In this document: positions 1 through 6,453 of the stretch, piece after piece
Layout of the letters: the number at the start of each line of letters is the position of its first letter
Position numbering within the stretch: the first letter of the stretch is position 1
Program-made: the position numbers and the translations under genes
Notes under the pieces: model-generated
The model's database searches: none
Told to the model about the DNA's origin: nothing
What the model saw: only the letters and a program-made list of their open reading frames with translations
Origin: Limiplasma sp036652695
GTDB taxonomy: Bacteria; Bacillota; Clostridia; Christensenellales; Aristaeellaceae
Length of the DNA stretch: 10,669 nt
Assembly (NCBI GenBank): GCA_036652695.1
Contig: JAVVVJ010000076.1
Location: 1-10,669 of the forward strand
Direction: 5' to 3'

Positions 1-1116
1 ACCGTGGATAGCCTCGATAACGCGAGAACAGTCGTTTTCAGTCATTTCATAATAGAGCGGCAGGCGCAGCAGGCGCTCGCTCAGGCTGGTGGTATAGCGA
101 TCCTCGCCGCTGAAACGCCCAAAGCGCAGACCTGCCTTGGCGCTGTGCAGGGGAATGTAGTGAAAGACCGCGTTGATATCTCGCTTGCGCAGCCATTCGA
201 TCAGCTCTGTGCGCTCTTGGAGACTCCGCAGCTTGATATAGTACATATGCGCGTTATGCACGCATTCCTGAGGTACGTACATCCGCTCCAGCAGCCCGTT
301 CTGCGCAAGATCCGCAAGCCCCTCGTGGTACTGACACCAACGCGACATCCGTTTGGCTGTGATTTGGATATGCTGCTCCAGCTGCGCAAACAGGTAGGCA
401 GCGTTTAGCTCGCTTGGTAAAAAGGACGATCCAATATCCACCCATGTGTATTTGTCCACTTGCCCGCGGTAAAAGCGGCTGCGATCTGTGCCCTTCTCGC
501 GGATGATCTCGGCACGCTCCACCATATCCGCGTTGTTGAGAATCACTGCGCCGCCCTCGCCCATGGAGAAGTTCTTGGTTTCGTGAAAGCTATAGCAGCC
601 TACCATGGAGAGCGTGCCCGCCGCGCGCCCTTTGTACAGCGATGTAACGGCCTGCGCCGCGTCCTCCGCCATCACAAGACCGTACTCTTTGGCAATGGCC
701 TCCAGCGCGTCCATATCACAGCATACGCCCGCGTAGTGCACAGGCACAATAGCGCGCGTTTTTTTGGTAATGGCGGCGCGTACACACGCAGGGTCAAGGT
801 TCATGGTATCGGGTGTAATATCTGCAAAGACGATTTTTGCTCCTCGCAGTACAAAGGCGTTGGCGGTGCTCACAAAGGTGAAGGAGGGCATGATGACTTC
901 ATCGCCAGGCTGGATATCCATCAGAATAGCCGCCATTTCCAGCGCCGAGGTGCCGGAGGTGGTCAAAAGCGCCTTAGGTGCGCCGGTAAAGGCCTCAAGC
1001 GCCGCGTTGCAGCGGCGGGTAAACTCGCCGTCGCCGCAGATCTTGCGCGTCTGAATGACCTGAGCGATGTAGTCAGAGCTTTCCTTGACATACGGAGGAA
1101 TGTTAAAGGGAATCAA
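1..1116 (-). CDS. wecE: dTDP-4-amino-4,6-dideoxygalactose transaminase (WecE/RffA type), 3' end cut by window edge
   Basis: PLP-dependent sugar aminotransferase of the DegT/DnrJ/EryC1/StrS family. WecE enzymes convert dTDP-4-keto-6-deoxyglucose to dTDP-4-amino-4,6-dideoxygalactose, a cytosolic precursor for surface polysaccharide. The 372 visible codons are open to the window edge and follow remembered E. coli WecE (376 residues) almost end to end, so only a few C-terminal residues are missing. Visible hallmarks are KICGDGEFTRRC (25-36), DIQPGDEVIMPS (67-78), VPVHYAG (124-130), EDAAQ (151-155), SFHETKN with the PLP lysine at 181, GQVDKYTW, and HYIPLH near the C-terminus. The start is TTG at 1116, giving MIPFN as in E. 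coli WecE. It is supported by GAGGGAGG at 1125-1132, 8 bases upstream. The gene has its own promoter. No other nucleotide-sugar gene is in view, so the glycan it serves is unknown. Confidence 0.93.
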   Translation of the reverse strand, partial: MIPFNIPPYVKESSDYIAQVIQTRKICGDGEFTRRCNAALEAFTGAPKALLTTSGTSALEMAAILMDIQPGDEVIMPSFTFVSTANAFVLRGAKIVFADITPDTMNLDPACVRAAITKKTRAIVPVHYAGVCCDMDALEAIAKEYGLVMAEDAAQAVTSLYKGRAAGTLSMVGCYSFHETKNFSMGEGGAVILNNADMVERAEIIREKGTDRSRFYRGQVDKYTWVDIGSSFLPSELNAAYLFAQLEQHIQITAKRMSRWCQYHEGLADLAQNGLLERMYVPQECVHNAHMYYIKLRSLQERTELIEWLRKRDINAVFHYIPLHSAKAGLRFGRFSGEDRYTTSLSERLLRLPLYYEMTENDCSRVIEAIHG

Positions 1117-1135
1117 TGGAGTCGCCTCCCTCAAA

Positions 1136-1148
1136 TTGTTTGAAACAA
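1136..1148. promoter_or_regulatory. 13-bp palindrome at the wecE transcription start (candidate operator)
   Basis: TTGTTTGAAACAA is a perfect palindrome around one central base. It covers roughly +1 to +12 of the predicted wecE transcript, between the -10 box and the ribosome binding site. That position suits a repressor operator. The six-base arms with a one-base centre would not form a good RNA hairpin, so a DNA site is likelier than an attenuator. No matching second copy was noticed in the window. Confidence 0.4.
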
Positions 1149-1153
1149 CATTG

Positions 1154-1182
1154 ATTATACCATGCTTCGGATGATCTGTCAT
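1154..1182 (-). promoter_or_regulatory. sigma-A-type promoter of wecE with extended -10
   Basis: On the minus strand, ATGACA (-35, 1182-1177) is followed after exactly 17 bases by TATAAT (-10, 1159-1154). The -10 is preceded by TGG, giving an extended TGnTATAAT. The -35 includes the TGA stop codon (1181-1179) of the upstream ATP-grasp gene. The predicted transcription start is near 1147, leaving a leader of about 30 bases that holds the wecE ribosome binding site. The match is close to consensus. Activity is inferred. Confidence 0.8.
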
Positions 1183-2069
1183 TGGACATTTTTCGGCGGG
1201 CACGGCAAAAGCCGTTCCCGCACGCCTTGCAAAAAGAGGCGCACAATGTTGATGTCACTTGTTTGGTAGAGCATGCGGCTCCCTACGACGTCCTCTACCT
1301 CGCCCACTACGGGGCCATCCGCTCCGTAGAGCAGATCAACGCCCGCCATGCACAGCGGAGCGCCCGCTTGTGCAAAACGCGTAACGACGCTTTTGGCAAG
1401 CGTGCGCTCCTGTAGCGTGAGCGCATGAAGGCGTGCCTCGCCGCCCAGCTTAAAGTTGCTTACAATCCCCTCGCGTGCGGTGCGTAGCACCCCCGCCACA
1501 ATTTCGCCAAAAACCACGTATACCCGCAAGTCGCGCCCGGCGTTTGCCACCACGCGCTGCTGCATGGCAGGCTCGCGCTCCATTTGCATGGCGGCCTCCT
1601 GCCATTCCCGCGCGTTGCGCACAAGCGTCACGCGATCGCCGCCATGGCTGCACGCGGGCTTGAGCACCACGGGGTAGCAGGTGTTGGGGGGAGGCTCCTG
1701 CGCGCCATGGGGCAAAAAAACGGTGTCCGGCATTGGCAGCCCCTGCAAAAACTGGTGTGTGCGGCGCTTGTCGTTGCAGATGGCACATACCCGTGAGCCG
1801 TTGAACACCGGCACGCCCATGCGCTCAAAATGCTCGCTGAGCAAGCTGTCGCGCTGGCGGGAAAGCACCGCGGCTGGGCGTGCGGGCTGGTTGCCGCGCA
1901 GCATGCCGGGTACGCCCGCCGCATCCATCGTGGGCAAAAGCTCGTCCACGAGCACAGGCTCAATGCGCATCCGCAAGGCTTCGCCCTCATGCTGCATGAG
2001 AGCGGCATAGTCGCGGTTCAGCGCGTAATCCGCACGCCCGTACAATAGCCACACATTCCCCTCACGCAT
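1179..2069 (-). CDS. RimK-type ATP-grasp ligase (second of a tandem pair)
   Basis: ATP-grasp carboxylate-amine ligase of the RimK-like group, about 296 residues. These enzymes activate a carboxylate as an acyl phosphate with ATP and join it to an amine; the substrates here are unknown. Visible features: NDKRRTHQFL (99-108) entering the ATP-grasp fold; VVLKPACSHGG (134-144) with the ATP-binding lysine at 137; RDLRVYVV (179-186); SNFKLGG (204-210); AGVDLL (242-247) with metal-ligand Asp 245; and GEVEDVVG (256-263). At the last site RimK proteins have E-x-N, but here it is E-V-E, so Glu 259 stands where the third metal ligand (Asn) is expected. ATG at 2069 gives an N-terminus that aligns with the paralogue just upstream. 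A TTG at 2093 would overlap that gene and is less likely. It starts 4 bases after the upstream stop, implying translational coupling. Confidence 0.85.
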   Translation of the reverse strand: MREGNVWLLYGRADYALNRDYAALMQHEGEALRMRIEPVLVDELLPTMDAAGVPGMLRGNQPARPAAVLSRQRDSLLSEHFERMGVPVFNGSRVCAICNDKRRTHQFLQGLPMPDTVFLPHGAQEPPPNTCYPVVLKPACSHGGDRVTLVRNAREWQEAAMQMEREPAMQQRVVANAGRDLRVYVVFGEIVAGVLRTAREGIVSNFKLGGEARLHALTLQERTLAKSVVTRFAQAGAPLCMAGVDLLYGADGPVVGEVEDVVGSRMLYQTSDINIVRLFLQGVRERLLPCPPKNVQ

Positions 2070-2073
2070 GCGC

Positions 2074-2946
2074 TCACTCAAGCCTTTCCGCAATGTGACG
2101 CATGATTTCCTCCGCCATGTTCACGCCTGTACACTGCAAAGTGGTTTTGAAATGCGCGTTGCTGTTGACCTCGCATAGAAGCGGACCATTCGCGCCAAAA
2201 AGCACGTCCACGCCCGCAAAATCCAAACCGAGGCATTCCGCCGCGCACACGGCAAGCGCTTCCTCCGCTTGCGTGGGCGTATAGGGAGCCATGCTGCCGC
2301 CGCGCGTCAAATTGCTGCGAAAATCGCCATCGGTGCTGCTCCGGAGCATGCTTGCCACCACCCGTCCGCCTACCACGTTGAGGCGCGCGTCGCGGCCATA
2401 GCTCTCCGCTACCAGCTCCTGAAAGAGCAGCGGCGTGCCCGCAAGCAGCGTGACCTTCTGGCGGAGCGCCTCAACGCTGTCCAAAAGATACACCTGCTGG
2501 CCAAAGGAGCCAAAGCATTCCTTGAGCACCACGGGCAGGCCTAGCGCATTTGCGGCCTCATTTACAAAATCCAAATTCGGGTAGCCGATGTTGGCAAAGG
2601 TTTTGGGTGCGAGAATCGTGCGCGGCATGGGCACGCCCGCATGGCGCAGGCACAGGTACGTTAGCCCCTTGTCGTCACATTTGCGAATGCTTTCGGGGCT
2701 GTTAAATACGGGCAGGCCGCGCTCGCGAAGCTGCTCGGCAAGCTGAACATCCTTATCCCAAAACAGCACAAAATCGTATACTGCCGGGTCAAAGGCAGAG
2801 GTATCCACGGTGCAACAAAGCTCCGCGTTGGTCTGCACAGTAAGCGCCATGCCGCGAGCCTGCGCCGCCTCTAGCAGCGTAAGATAGATATCGTCAAACT
2901 TCGTGGTGCGCAGAAAGGCGTTGACCACCATCAAACCATGAGTCAT
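2074..2946 (-). CDS. RimK-type ATP-grasp ligase (first of a tandem pair)
   Basis: RimK-like ATP-grasp ligase, 290 residues, expected to form an amide or peptide bond using ATP. Features: a Rossmann-like N-terminal half with a VFNSPESIRKCDDKGLTY boundary (81-98); a VVLKECFGSFGQQV glycine-rich ATP loop with lysine 142; a GRDARLNVV strand (185-193); FRSNLTRGG (209-217); AGVDVL with metal ligand Asp 247; and the canonical CEVNSN with Glu 259 and Asn 261. All catalytic positions expected of RimK are present, unlike its neighbour. Start: ATG at 2946 has AAAGGAAG at 2956-2963, 9 bases upstream; open frame continues further upstream but overlaps the preceding gene and lacks family similarity. The gap to the hydrolase upstream is 41 bases with no promoter or terminator seen, so the two are likely co-transcribed. 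It may add a residue to a peptide, glutamate or a cofactor; the sequence alone does not say. Confidence 0.88.
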   Translation of the reverse strand: MTHGLMVVNAFLRTTKFDDIYLTLLEAAQARGMALTVQTNAELCCTVDTSAFDPAVYDFVLFWDKDVQLAEQLRERGLPVFNSPESIRKCDDKGLTYLCLRHAGVPMPRTILAPKTFANIGYPNLDFVNEAANALGLPVVLKECFGSFGQQVYLLDSVEALRQKVTLLAGTPLLFQELVAESYGRDARLNVVGGRVVASMLRSSTDGDFRSNLTRGGSMAPYTPTQAEEALAVCAAECLGLDFAGVDVLFGANGPLLCEVNSNAHFKTTLQCTGVNMAEEIMRHIAERLE

Positions 2947-2987
2947 GGGCTGACACTTCCTTTGAATGAACAAAATGAGCGATCGTT

Positions 2988-3626
2988 TCAACCGTTTAAC
3001 TGACTGATTACGTCCGCGAGCGCGTCCAGCACCGCGCCAAACCTGCACGCCGTTGGGTTGTTCAGCAGCAGGCTCGTGTTCAGCTCCAGCTGTAGCGCGG
3101 GAACGGAGCAGCGCTCCGCTGCGTCAGCCGCCACGGTATGCGGGTTCATTGCGGCGAAGGGCTCGTCCACCGTGATTTCGCCAAGCCCGCGCGCCATGAA
3201 GCATTCGCGCACAAGCGGCACAAGCCGCTCGTTACCGTGCAGGTTGCGCCCGCGCCCTGTGCCGATGCATAGCGCCATCGGCCGTTCGGGGGCAAGCTGA
3301 TGAAGATCCAGCACGGTATGGATGCCATGGCTGCGCACATAGGTGCAAAGCGCATCTCGGTAATCGCTTTGCGGATCGTGGTTTGCATCGTCGCAGAGGT
3401 GGCGCGTTTTCATGACGCATGGGCAGCCCGTGCGCTCGTTGAGCATGAGGCAGAGCATGCCCGTAAAGCGCTCCGCGCACTTGATTCGCCCGTTGCGGGT
3501 TTGCAGCACGGCGTGCGGTGCGCTCAGGAGCACGCCTCCCGTGCCGCCGCGCAGTTCGAAGGACTGCGGGTGATCGGGGCTAGTGAAGTAGTCAAGCGCA
3601 TGGTGAAAAGCATCCTCGCTGCACAT
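2988..3626 (-). CDS. N-formylglutamate amidohydrolase-like zinc hydrolase
   Basis: A 212-residue protein resembling the N-formylglutamate amidohydrolase (FGase) family, whose fold is related to zinc carboxypeptidases. Candidate metal and catalytic motifs, in order, are SAPH (35-38, His 38), CDDAN (78-82), LDLHQ (106-110, Asp 107 and His 109), DEPF (154-157) and LELN (180-183, Glu 181). Family members cleave an amide bond next to an acidic residue. No hut (histidine breakdown) gene is nearby, and the gene instead leads two ATP-grasp ligases, so deformylation of formylglutamate is only one possibility. Removal of an amino acid or acyl group installed by the ligases is another. Start: ATG at 3626 has AAGGAGG at 3635-3641, 8 bases upstream; the long open frame further upstream is a shadow of the glycosylase gene. 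Cytosolic, with no signal peptide. Confidence 0.78.
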   Translation of the reverse strand: MCSEDAFHHALDYFTSPDHPQSFELRGGTGGVLLSAPHAVLQTRNGRIKCAERFTGMLCLMLNERTGCPCVMKTRHLCDDANHDPQSDYRDALCTYVRSHGIHTVLDLHQLAPERPMALCIGTGRGRNLHGNERLVPLVRECFMARGLGEITVDEPFAAMNPHTVAADAAERCSVPALQLELNTSLLLNNPTACRFGAVLDALADVISQLNG

Positions 3627-3660
3627 GCCAAAAGCCTCCTTGCAGGGTAAAGACCGGGTT

Positions 3661-3689
3661 AGTCTAGCATGGGTGGCGGCAGATGTCAA
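3661..3689 (-). promoter_or_regulatory. sigma-A-type promoter of the hydrolase/ATP-grasp operon
   Basis: On the minus strand, a perfect TTGACA (3689-3684) is followed after 17 bases by TAGACT (3666-3661), preceded by TGC as in an extended -10. The TGA inside the -35 box (3688-3686) is the stop codon of the DNA glycosylase gene. The predicted start near 3654 gives a leader of about 27 bases carrying the AAGGAGG site. This promoter would let the three downstream genes be expressed apart from the glycosylase. Confidence 0.7.
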
Positions 3690-4180
3690 ACGCCGATGAC
3701 CTGCCAGCGTTCTTGAAGCCGCTCCAGCGTCCATGCGGCATTGGCCGGGCTTGTGGAGGGCAGTATGATACCAGAAACGCCGCATGCGGCTTCGCAGTAT
3801 CGATGGTACAGCGCGCCCGCCTTTTGCCCGTTTAGGTAAACGCGCAGCATACCCGCACGCGCGAGCAGACCAGCGATGTCGTTCGGCACGGCGCCGCATA
3901 TGCTCTGATCGCTGCTGCCGAGGATATCGCATCGTTCCAGCACATCCCATACGGCCACGCCGCGGCGAAGGAGCATCGCTCGCTTCTGTGCGACCGCGAG
4001 CGGCGGCTCCTCGCCAAAAACAGCGCCCAGCACGCGCCAGAAGCGGTTTTGCGGATGCCCGTAATAAAACCCCAGCTCGCGGGATTTGACGGAGGGAAAG
4101 GTGCCCAGCACCAGCACGCGGGAATGCTCGTCCCACACGGGCGCAAAGGGGTGGGCGATTTGGCGGTAGCTTTCCGGCAT
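3686..4180 (-). CDS. DNA-deoxyinosine (hypoxanthine) glycosylase, uracil-DNA glycosylase superfamily
   Basis: A 164-residue base-excision repair enzyme of the uracil-DNA glycosylase superfamily. It best matches the hypoxanthine-DNA glycosylase branch, which removes deaminated adenine (and in some members other deaminated bases) from DNA. Motifs seen: VLVLGTFPSVKSRE (22-35), the first catalytic motif; FYYGHPQNRFW (38-48); VAVWDVLERCDILGSSD (75-91); LNGQKA (116-121); and ILPSTSPANAAW (139-150), the DNA-intercalation motif with the SPAN signature of this group. Length is normal for the family. Start: ATG at 4180 with AGGAG at 4191-4195, 10 bases away. It has its own promoter and is the most upstream minus-strand gene here. 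Mug-type G/T mismatch glycosylases are more distant relatives, so the symbol mug is not used. Confidence 0.9.
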   Translation of the reverse strand: MPESYRQIAHPFAPVWDEHSRVLVLGTFPSVKSRELGFYYGHPQNRFWRVLGAVFGEEPPLAVAQKRAMLLRRGVAVWDVLERCDILGSSDQSICGAVPNDIAGLLARAGMLRVYLNGQKAGALYHRYCEAACGVSGIILPSTSPANAAWTLERLQERWQVIGV

Positions 4181-4205
4181 GGCGGGTCAACTCCTATTCG
4201 AGCCT

Positions 4206-4233
4206 ATTATAGCGCATGCTGTACGAAACGCAA
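4206..4233 (-). promoter_or_regulatory. sigma-A-type promoter of the DNA glycosylase gene
   Basis: On the minus strand, TTGCGT (4233-4228) is followed after 16 bases by a perfect TATAAT (4211-4206). The predicted transcript would start near 4199, only about 19 bases before the start codon but still including the AGGAG site. The -35 is poor (TTG only), so this is a moderate call that rests on the -10 box and its placement. Confidence 0.5.
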
Positions 4234-4319
4234 GGTACGCCGCGCCGCCGGCTGCATATACTGGCAGCGCAGGCAACAAGGCGTTTTTATGGACGATGGG
4301 ACATGTGCGGGGAGAGAGG

Positions 4320-5672
4320 ATGGTTATCAGCATGGCAGAAATGACAGGCGTTGCGTATGACGCTGTAAAGTTTCAGGAGCTTGAGGGTCAACCCTTTGGC
4401 GTAGGCGTGGGTTACAACGGCATGATCTTCGGAAATTTGGAAAATATAGTGGACTTGGAAGGCCCGGTTGCCGTGCGTGGAGACGCGCTCAGCTACCGGG
4501 GCATGTCCGTTGGCTTTGGGCGCATGGGGAAACAGACCATCCCATTTAGCGCAAAGGATGTACGCTTTTTGGCGGGTGGAAATGTCACCATCAATGGCAC
4601 GCTCACGGTTGTGGGCAACGTACTTACTGCGGGCAACGGCTTTCAGGCGAGCGCGGGCAGTACTTATCTGGTGGGCAGCGATGGCAGCGCAAACCAGCGT
4701 CAGACGCTTGCAAACCTTTACGCGGCCAATGGCAGCCCATATTGGGAGCCAGCCGAGCAGAACGGTCATTTTGTGATTTCCTGCTATGACGTGCCACGCC
4801 GCATCCCCGCCTCCCGCGTGGGCGCGGACGTACCCGCGTTTTTTGCGGCGGCGCGCGCAAGCTTTGACCGCTGGAAGGCGGCGCTCGCGTCCGTGGCGGC
4901 AAACGGCACAACTGCGCAGGGTGGATATGGCTATGTATTCACCGGCACGAACGCGGCGCAGAATGTGTTTGACCTTACATGGCCGCAGGAGGAATCCATC
5001 ATTGGCAACTTGACCTTTCAAACGCCTAGCGGAAGCTTGAATATCGTGCGCATTCACAGTGGCGAAACCATGAACGTATCCACGCCGCTTTGGGGCGCGG
5101 AGCCGCTTGCCAGCCGCACGCTGTATGTGCTGATGGATGCGCGCACGGTTCGCTTGAACTTTCCATCAGCCATCTATGGCAGCGTTCTTGCTCCGGATGC
5201 GCAATGGAACGCGCTCACAACGGGCGGCAACATCAACGGCAACGCCGCGCTTGGTGGGCTGTGGGTGCAGGAAGGCAGCGGGTTTGAGCTGCATTGGTAT
5301 CCCTTTGCGGGCGGCGTAACCACAGGCGGAGGCGCTAATACGGGATGCCCAGCTTGCCCAGCGGAATGCCCGCCTTGCCCCCTCCCGGAGCCATGCGCTG
5401 TATGCAAGGAATGCCCCGTTTGCCCAAACTGTGCAGTAGGGGATGGCGTCATTTCCGGCTGCATTTTCCCGTGTGGGCAATGCACGTGGCGTGTTAAGCT
5501 TTGCGACGCGGCGAATCGGCAGACGCTTTCCGTTTGGTGCGGCTGCGGCATGGAATGCTTCCGCTTTGAGGCGAACGCATCCGGCGCGTATGCGCTTGAT
5601 GTGGAAGCCTGCTGCCATTATGAACTTCGCTTAGGCAATGTGGGTGTGCGCGCGCTGAGCATATGCGGTTAA
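4320..5672 (+). CDS. choice-of-anchor A family protein with a cysteine-rich C-terminal tail, no signal peptide
   Basis: A 450-residue structural-type protein of unknown exact role. Residues about 20-330 look like the beta-rich domain of the choice-of-anchor A family: GVGYNGMIFGNLENIVDLEGPVAV at the start, repeated GGN/NGT turns such as GGNVTINGTLTVVGN, and GGNINGNAALGGLWV near the end. Then come a glycine-rich linker, nine cysteines between 343 and 371 in CPxC/CxxC spacing, and a small domain (about 375-450) with ten more cysteines. Family members are normally secreted and surface-anchored, yet here there is no signal peptide, membrane segment or LPxTG motif. This would fit a disulfide-crosslinked spore coat or exosporium protein made in the mother cell, which is inference. 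Start: ATG at 4320 with GGGGAG at 4309-4314; an in-frame ATG at 4332 is possible. The frame extends upstream to 4179 without supporting features. Confidence 0.75.
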   Translation: MVISMAEMTGVAYDAVKFQELEGQPFGVGVGYNGMIFGNLENIVDLEGPVAVRGDALSYRGMSVGFGRMGKQTIPFSAKDVRFLAGGNVTINGTLTVVGNVLTAGNGFQASAGSTYLVGSDGSANQRQTLANLYAANGSPYWEPAEQNGHFVISCYDVPRRIPASRVGADVPAFFAAARASFDRWKAALASVAANGTTAQGGYGYVFTGTNAAQNVFDLTWPQEESIIGNLTFQTPSGSLNIVRIHSGETMNVSTPLWGAEPLASRTLYVLMDARTVRLNFPSAIYGSVLAPDAQWNALTTGGNINGNAALGGLWVQEGSGFELHWYPFAGGVTTGGGANTGCPACPAECPPCPLPEPCAVCKECPVCPNCAVGDGVISGCIFPCGQCTWRVKLCDAANRQTLSVWCGCGMECFRFEANASGAYALDVEACCHYELRLGNVGVRALSICG

Positions 5673-5803
5673 CGGGGCAGCGTTTCTTTCATAAACTTGT
5701 TACAAAAAACGAACGGAAAAAGGCAGGAATGAGATTGGACGTATAGAATGTAATAATGATCAATGTAAATGTTGCATTTGATACAAAGGAGGATGAACAA
5801 CAA

Positions 5804-6403
5804 ATGAAAAAAAGGTTTCTTGCCCTGATCTGCGCAGTGGTGCTACTCTCATTGACCGCAATGCCAATGGCGGCATTGGCTGGTGCACATTATTCGTATG
5901 TGTATACCAGCAATGGCAAAACGCTCAACATGCGCAAGGCTCCCATCACACACGCAAACAACAAGGTTACCGATGTTCCCTATGGTGCTAGGGTGGTTGT
6001 ACATGAGTATGTGAACAGTGCAACGTGGGCCTATGTCGAATATCAAGGCAGAATGGGCTACGTAATGACCCGCTACCTTGTGAACCAAGCACCCGCGCCC
6101 AAGCCTGTGCCCAAGCCCAGTGCGCCCGATACCCCCGCGAGCTTTAACGGCTTTGTGCAAGCAGAGTACAGCGCGCTGGTTCGCGCCTCCGTTCCCGGCG
6201 GCTATATCAACATGCGCTGGGCGCCTTCTAAGCAGCAGGCAATTCAGCAGCGCATGGCTGACGGCCAGCGCGTTGAGGTGATCGCGCAGAATAAGGTTTG
6301 GGCGCAGGTGCGCGATGACGACACGGGCAACGTCGGCTTCATCATGCTCCAGTTCCTTAGCGTGATTGATGGATATGGCGCCGAAGGCGCGGTTCAGCAA
6401 TAA
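5804..6403 (+). CDS. secreted protein with two SH3-like (SH3b) repeats
   Basis: A 199-residue exported protein. Residues 1-26 are a clear Sec signal peptide (MKKR, a hydrophobic core, cleavage after AALA). Two bacterial SH3-type domains follow. The first is about 30-93, with LNMRKAP, the YGARVVVHEY strand and WAYVEYQGRMGYVMTRYL. The second is about 122-187, with INMRWAP, GQRVEVIAQNKVWAQV and GNVGFIMLQFL. Between them is a proline/lysine linker (96-112, PAPKPVPKP). SH3b repeats in such proteins usually bind peptidoglycan or peptide stems, so a cell-wall location is likely. No catalytic domain is present, so it is not itself a hydrolase. Start: ATG at 5804 with AAAGGAGG at 5785-5792; a 16-codon in-frame extension to 5756 would bury the signal peptide and is rejected. 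Confidence 0.85.
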   Translation: MKKRFLALICAVVLLSLTAMPMAALAGAHYSYVYTSNGKTLNMRKAPITHANNKVTDVPYGARVVVHEYVNSATWAYVEYQGRMGYVMTRYLVNQAPAPKPVPKPSAPDTPASFNGFVQAEYSALVRASVPGGYINMRWAPSKQQAIQQRMADGQRVEVIAQNKVWAQVRDDDTGNVGFIMLQFLSVIDGYGAEGAVQQ

Positions 6404-6405
6404 AC

Positions 6406-6421
6406 GGGCGCGGATGCGCCC
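6406..6421 (+). other. short GC-rich hairpin between the two secreted-protein genes
   Basis: GGGCGC and GCGCCC form a perfect 6-bp stem with a GGAT loop directly after the stop codon of the SH3 protein gene. No T-run follows, so it is not a standard intrinsic terminator. It may slow RNA decay or tune expression between the two genes. Confidence 0.4.
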
Positions 6422-6453
6422 ATGAACCAAAGATAAGGGAGGATGTTGTTTTA

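Noticed and set aside
460..1143. 227-codon open frame on the plus strand
   Set aside because: It is a shadow of the antisense wecE gene, whose protein is recognisable nearly end to end; the plus-strand protein has no recognisable motif.
2074..2093. TTG start at 2093 for the second ATP-grasp gene
   Set aside because: It would overlap the upstream gene by 20 bases and add eight residues without counterpart in the paralogue; ATG 2069 aligns the two N-termini.
3627..4190. Long N-terminal extension of the FGase-like gene (a 400-codon open frame up to 4190)
   Set aside because: It overlaps the DNA glycosylase gene in another frame on the same strand, is rich in arginine and alanine with no family similarity, and a good ribosome binding site supports ATG 3626.
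4287..5057. 256-codon open frame on the minus strand over the choice-of-anchor A gene
   Set aside because: Antisense shadow; the plus-strand frame shows consistent domain structure, cysteine periodicity and a ribosome binding site.
5673..5803. Promoter for the secreted-protein pair
   Set aside because: TATAGA and TAATAA boxes near 5742-5756 have no -35 at usual spacing, and TTGTTA at 5697 has no -10; left unassigned.
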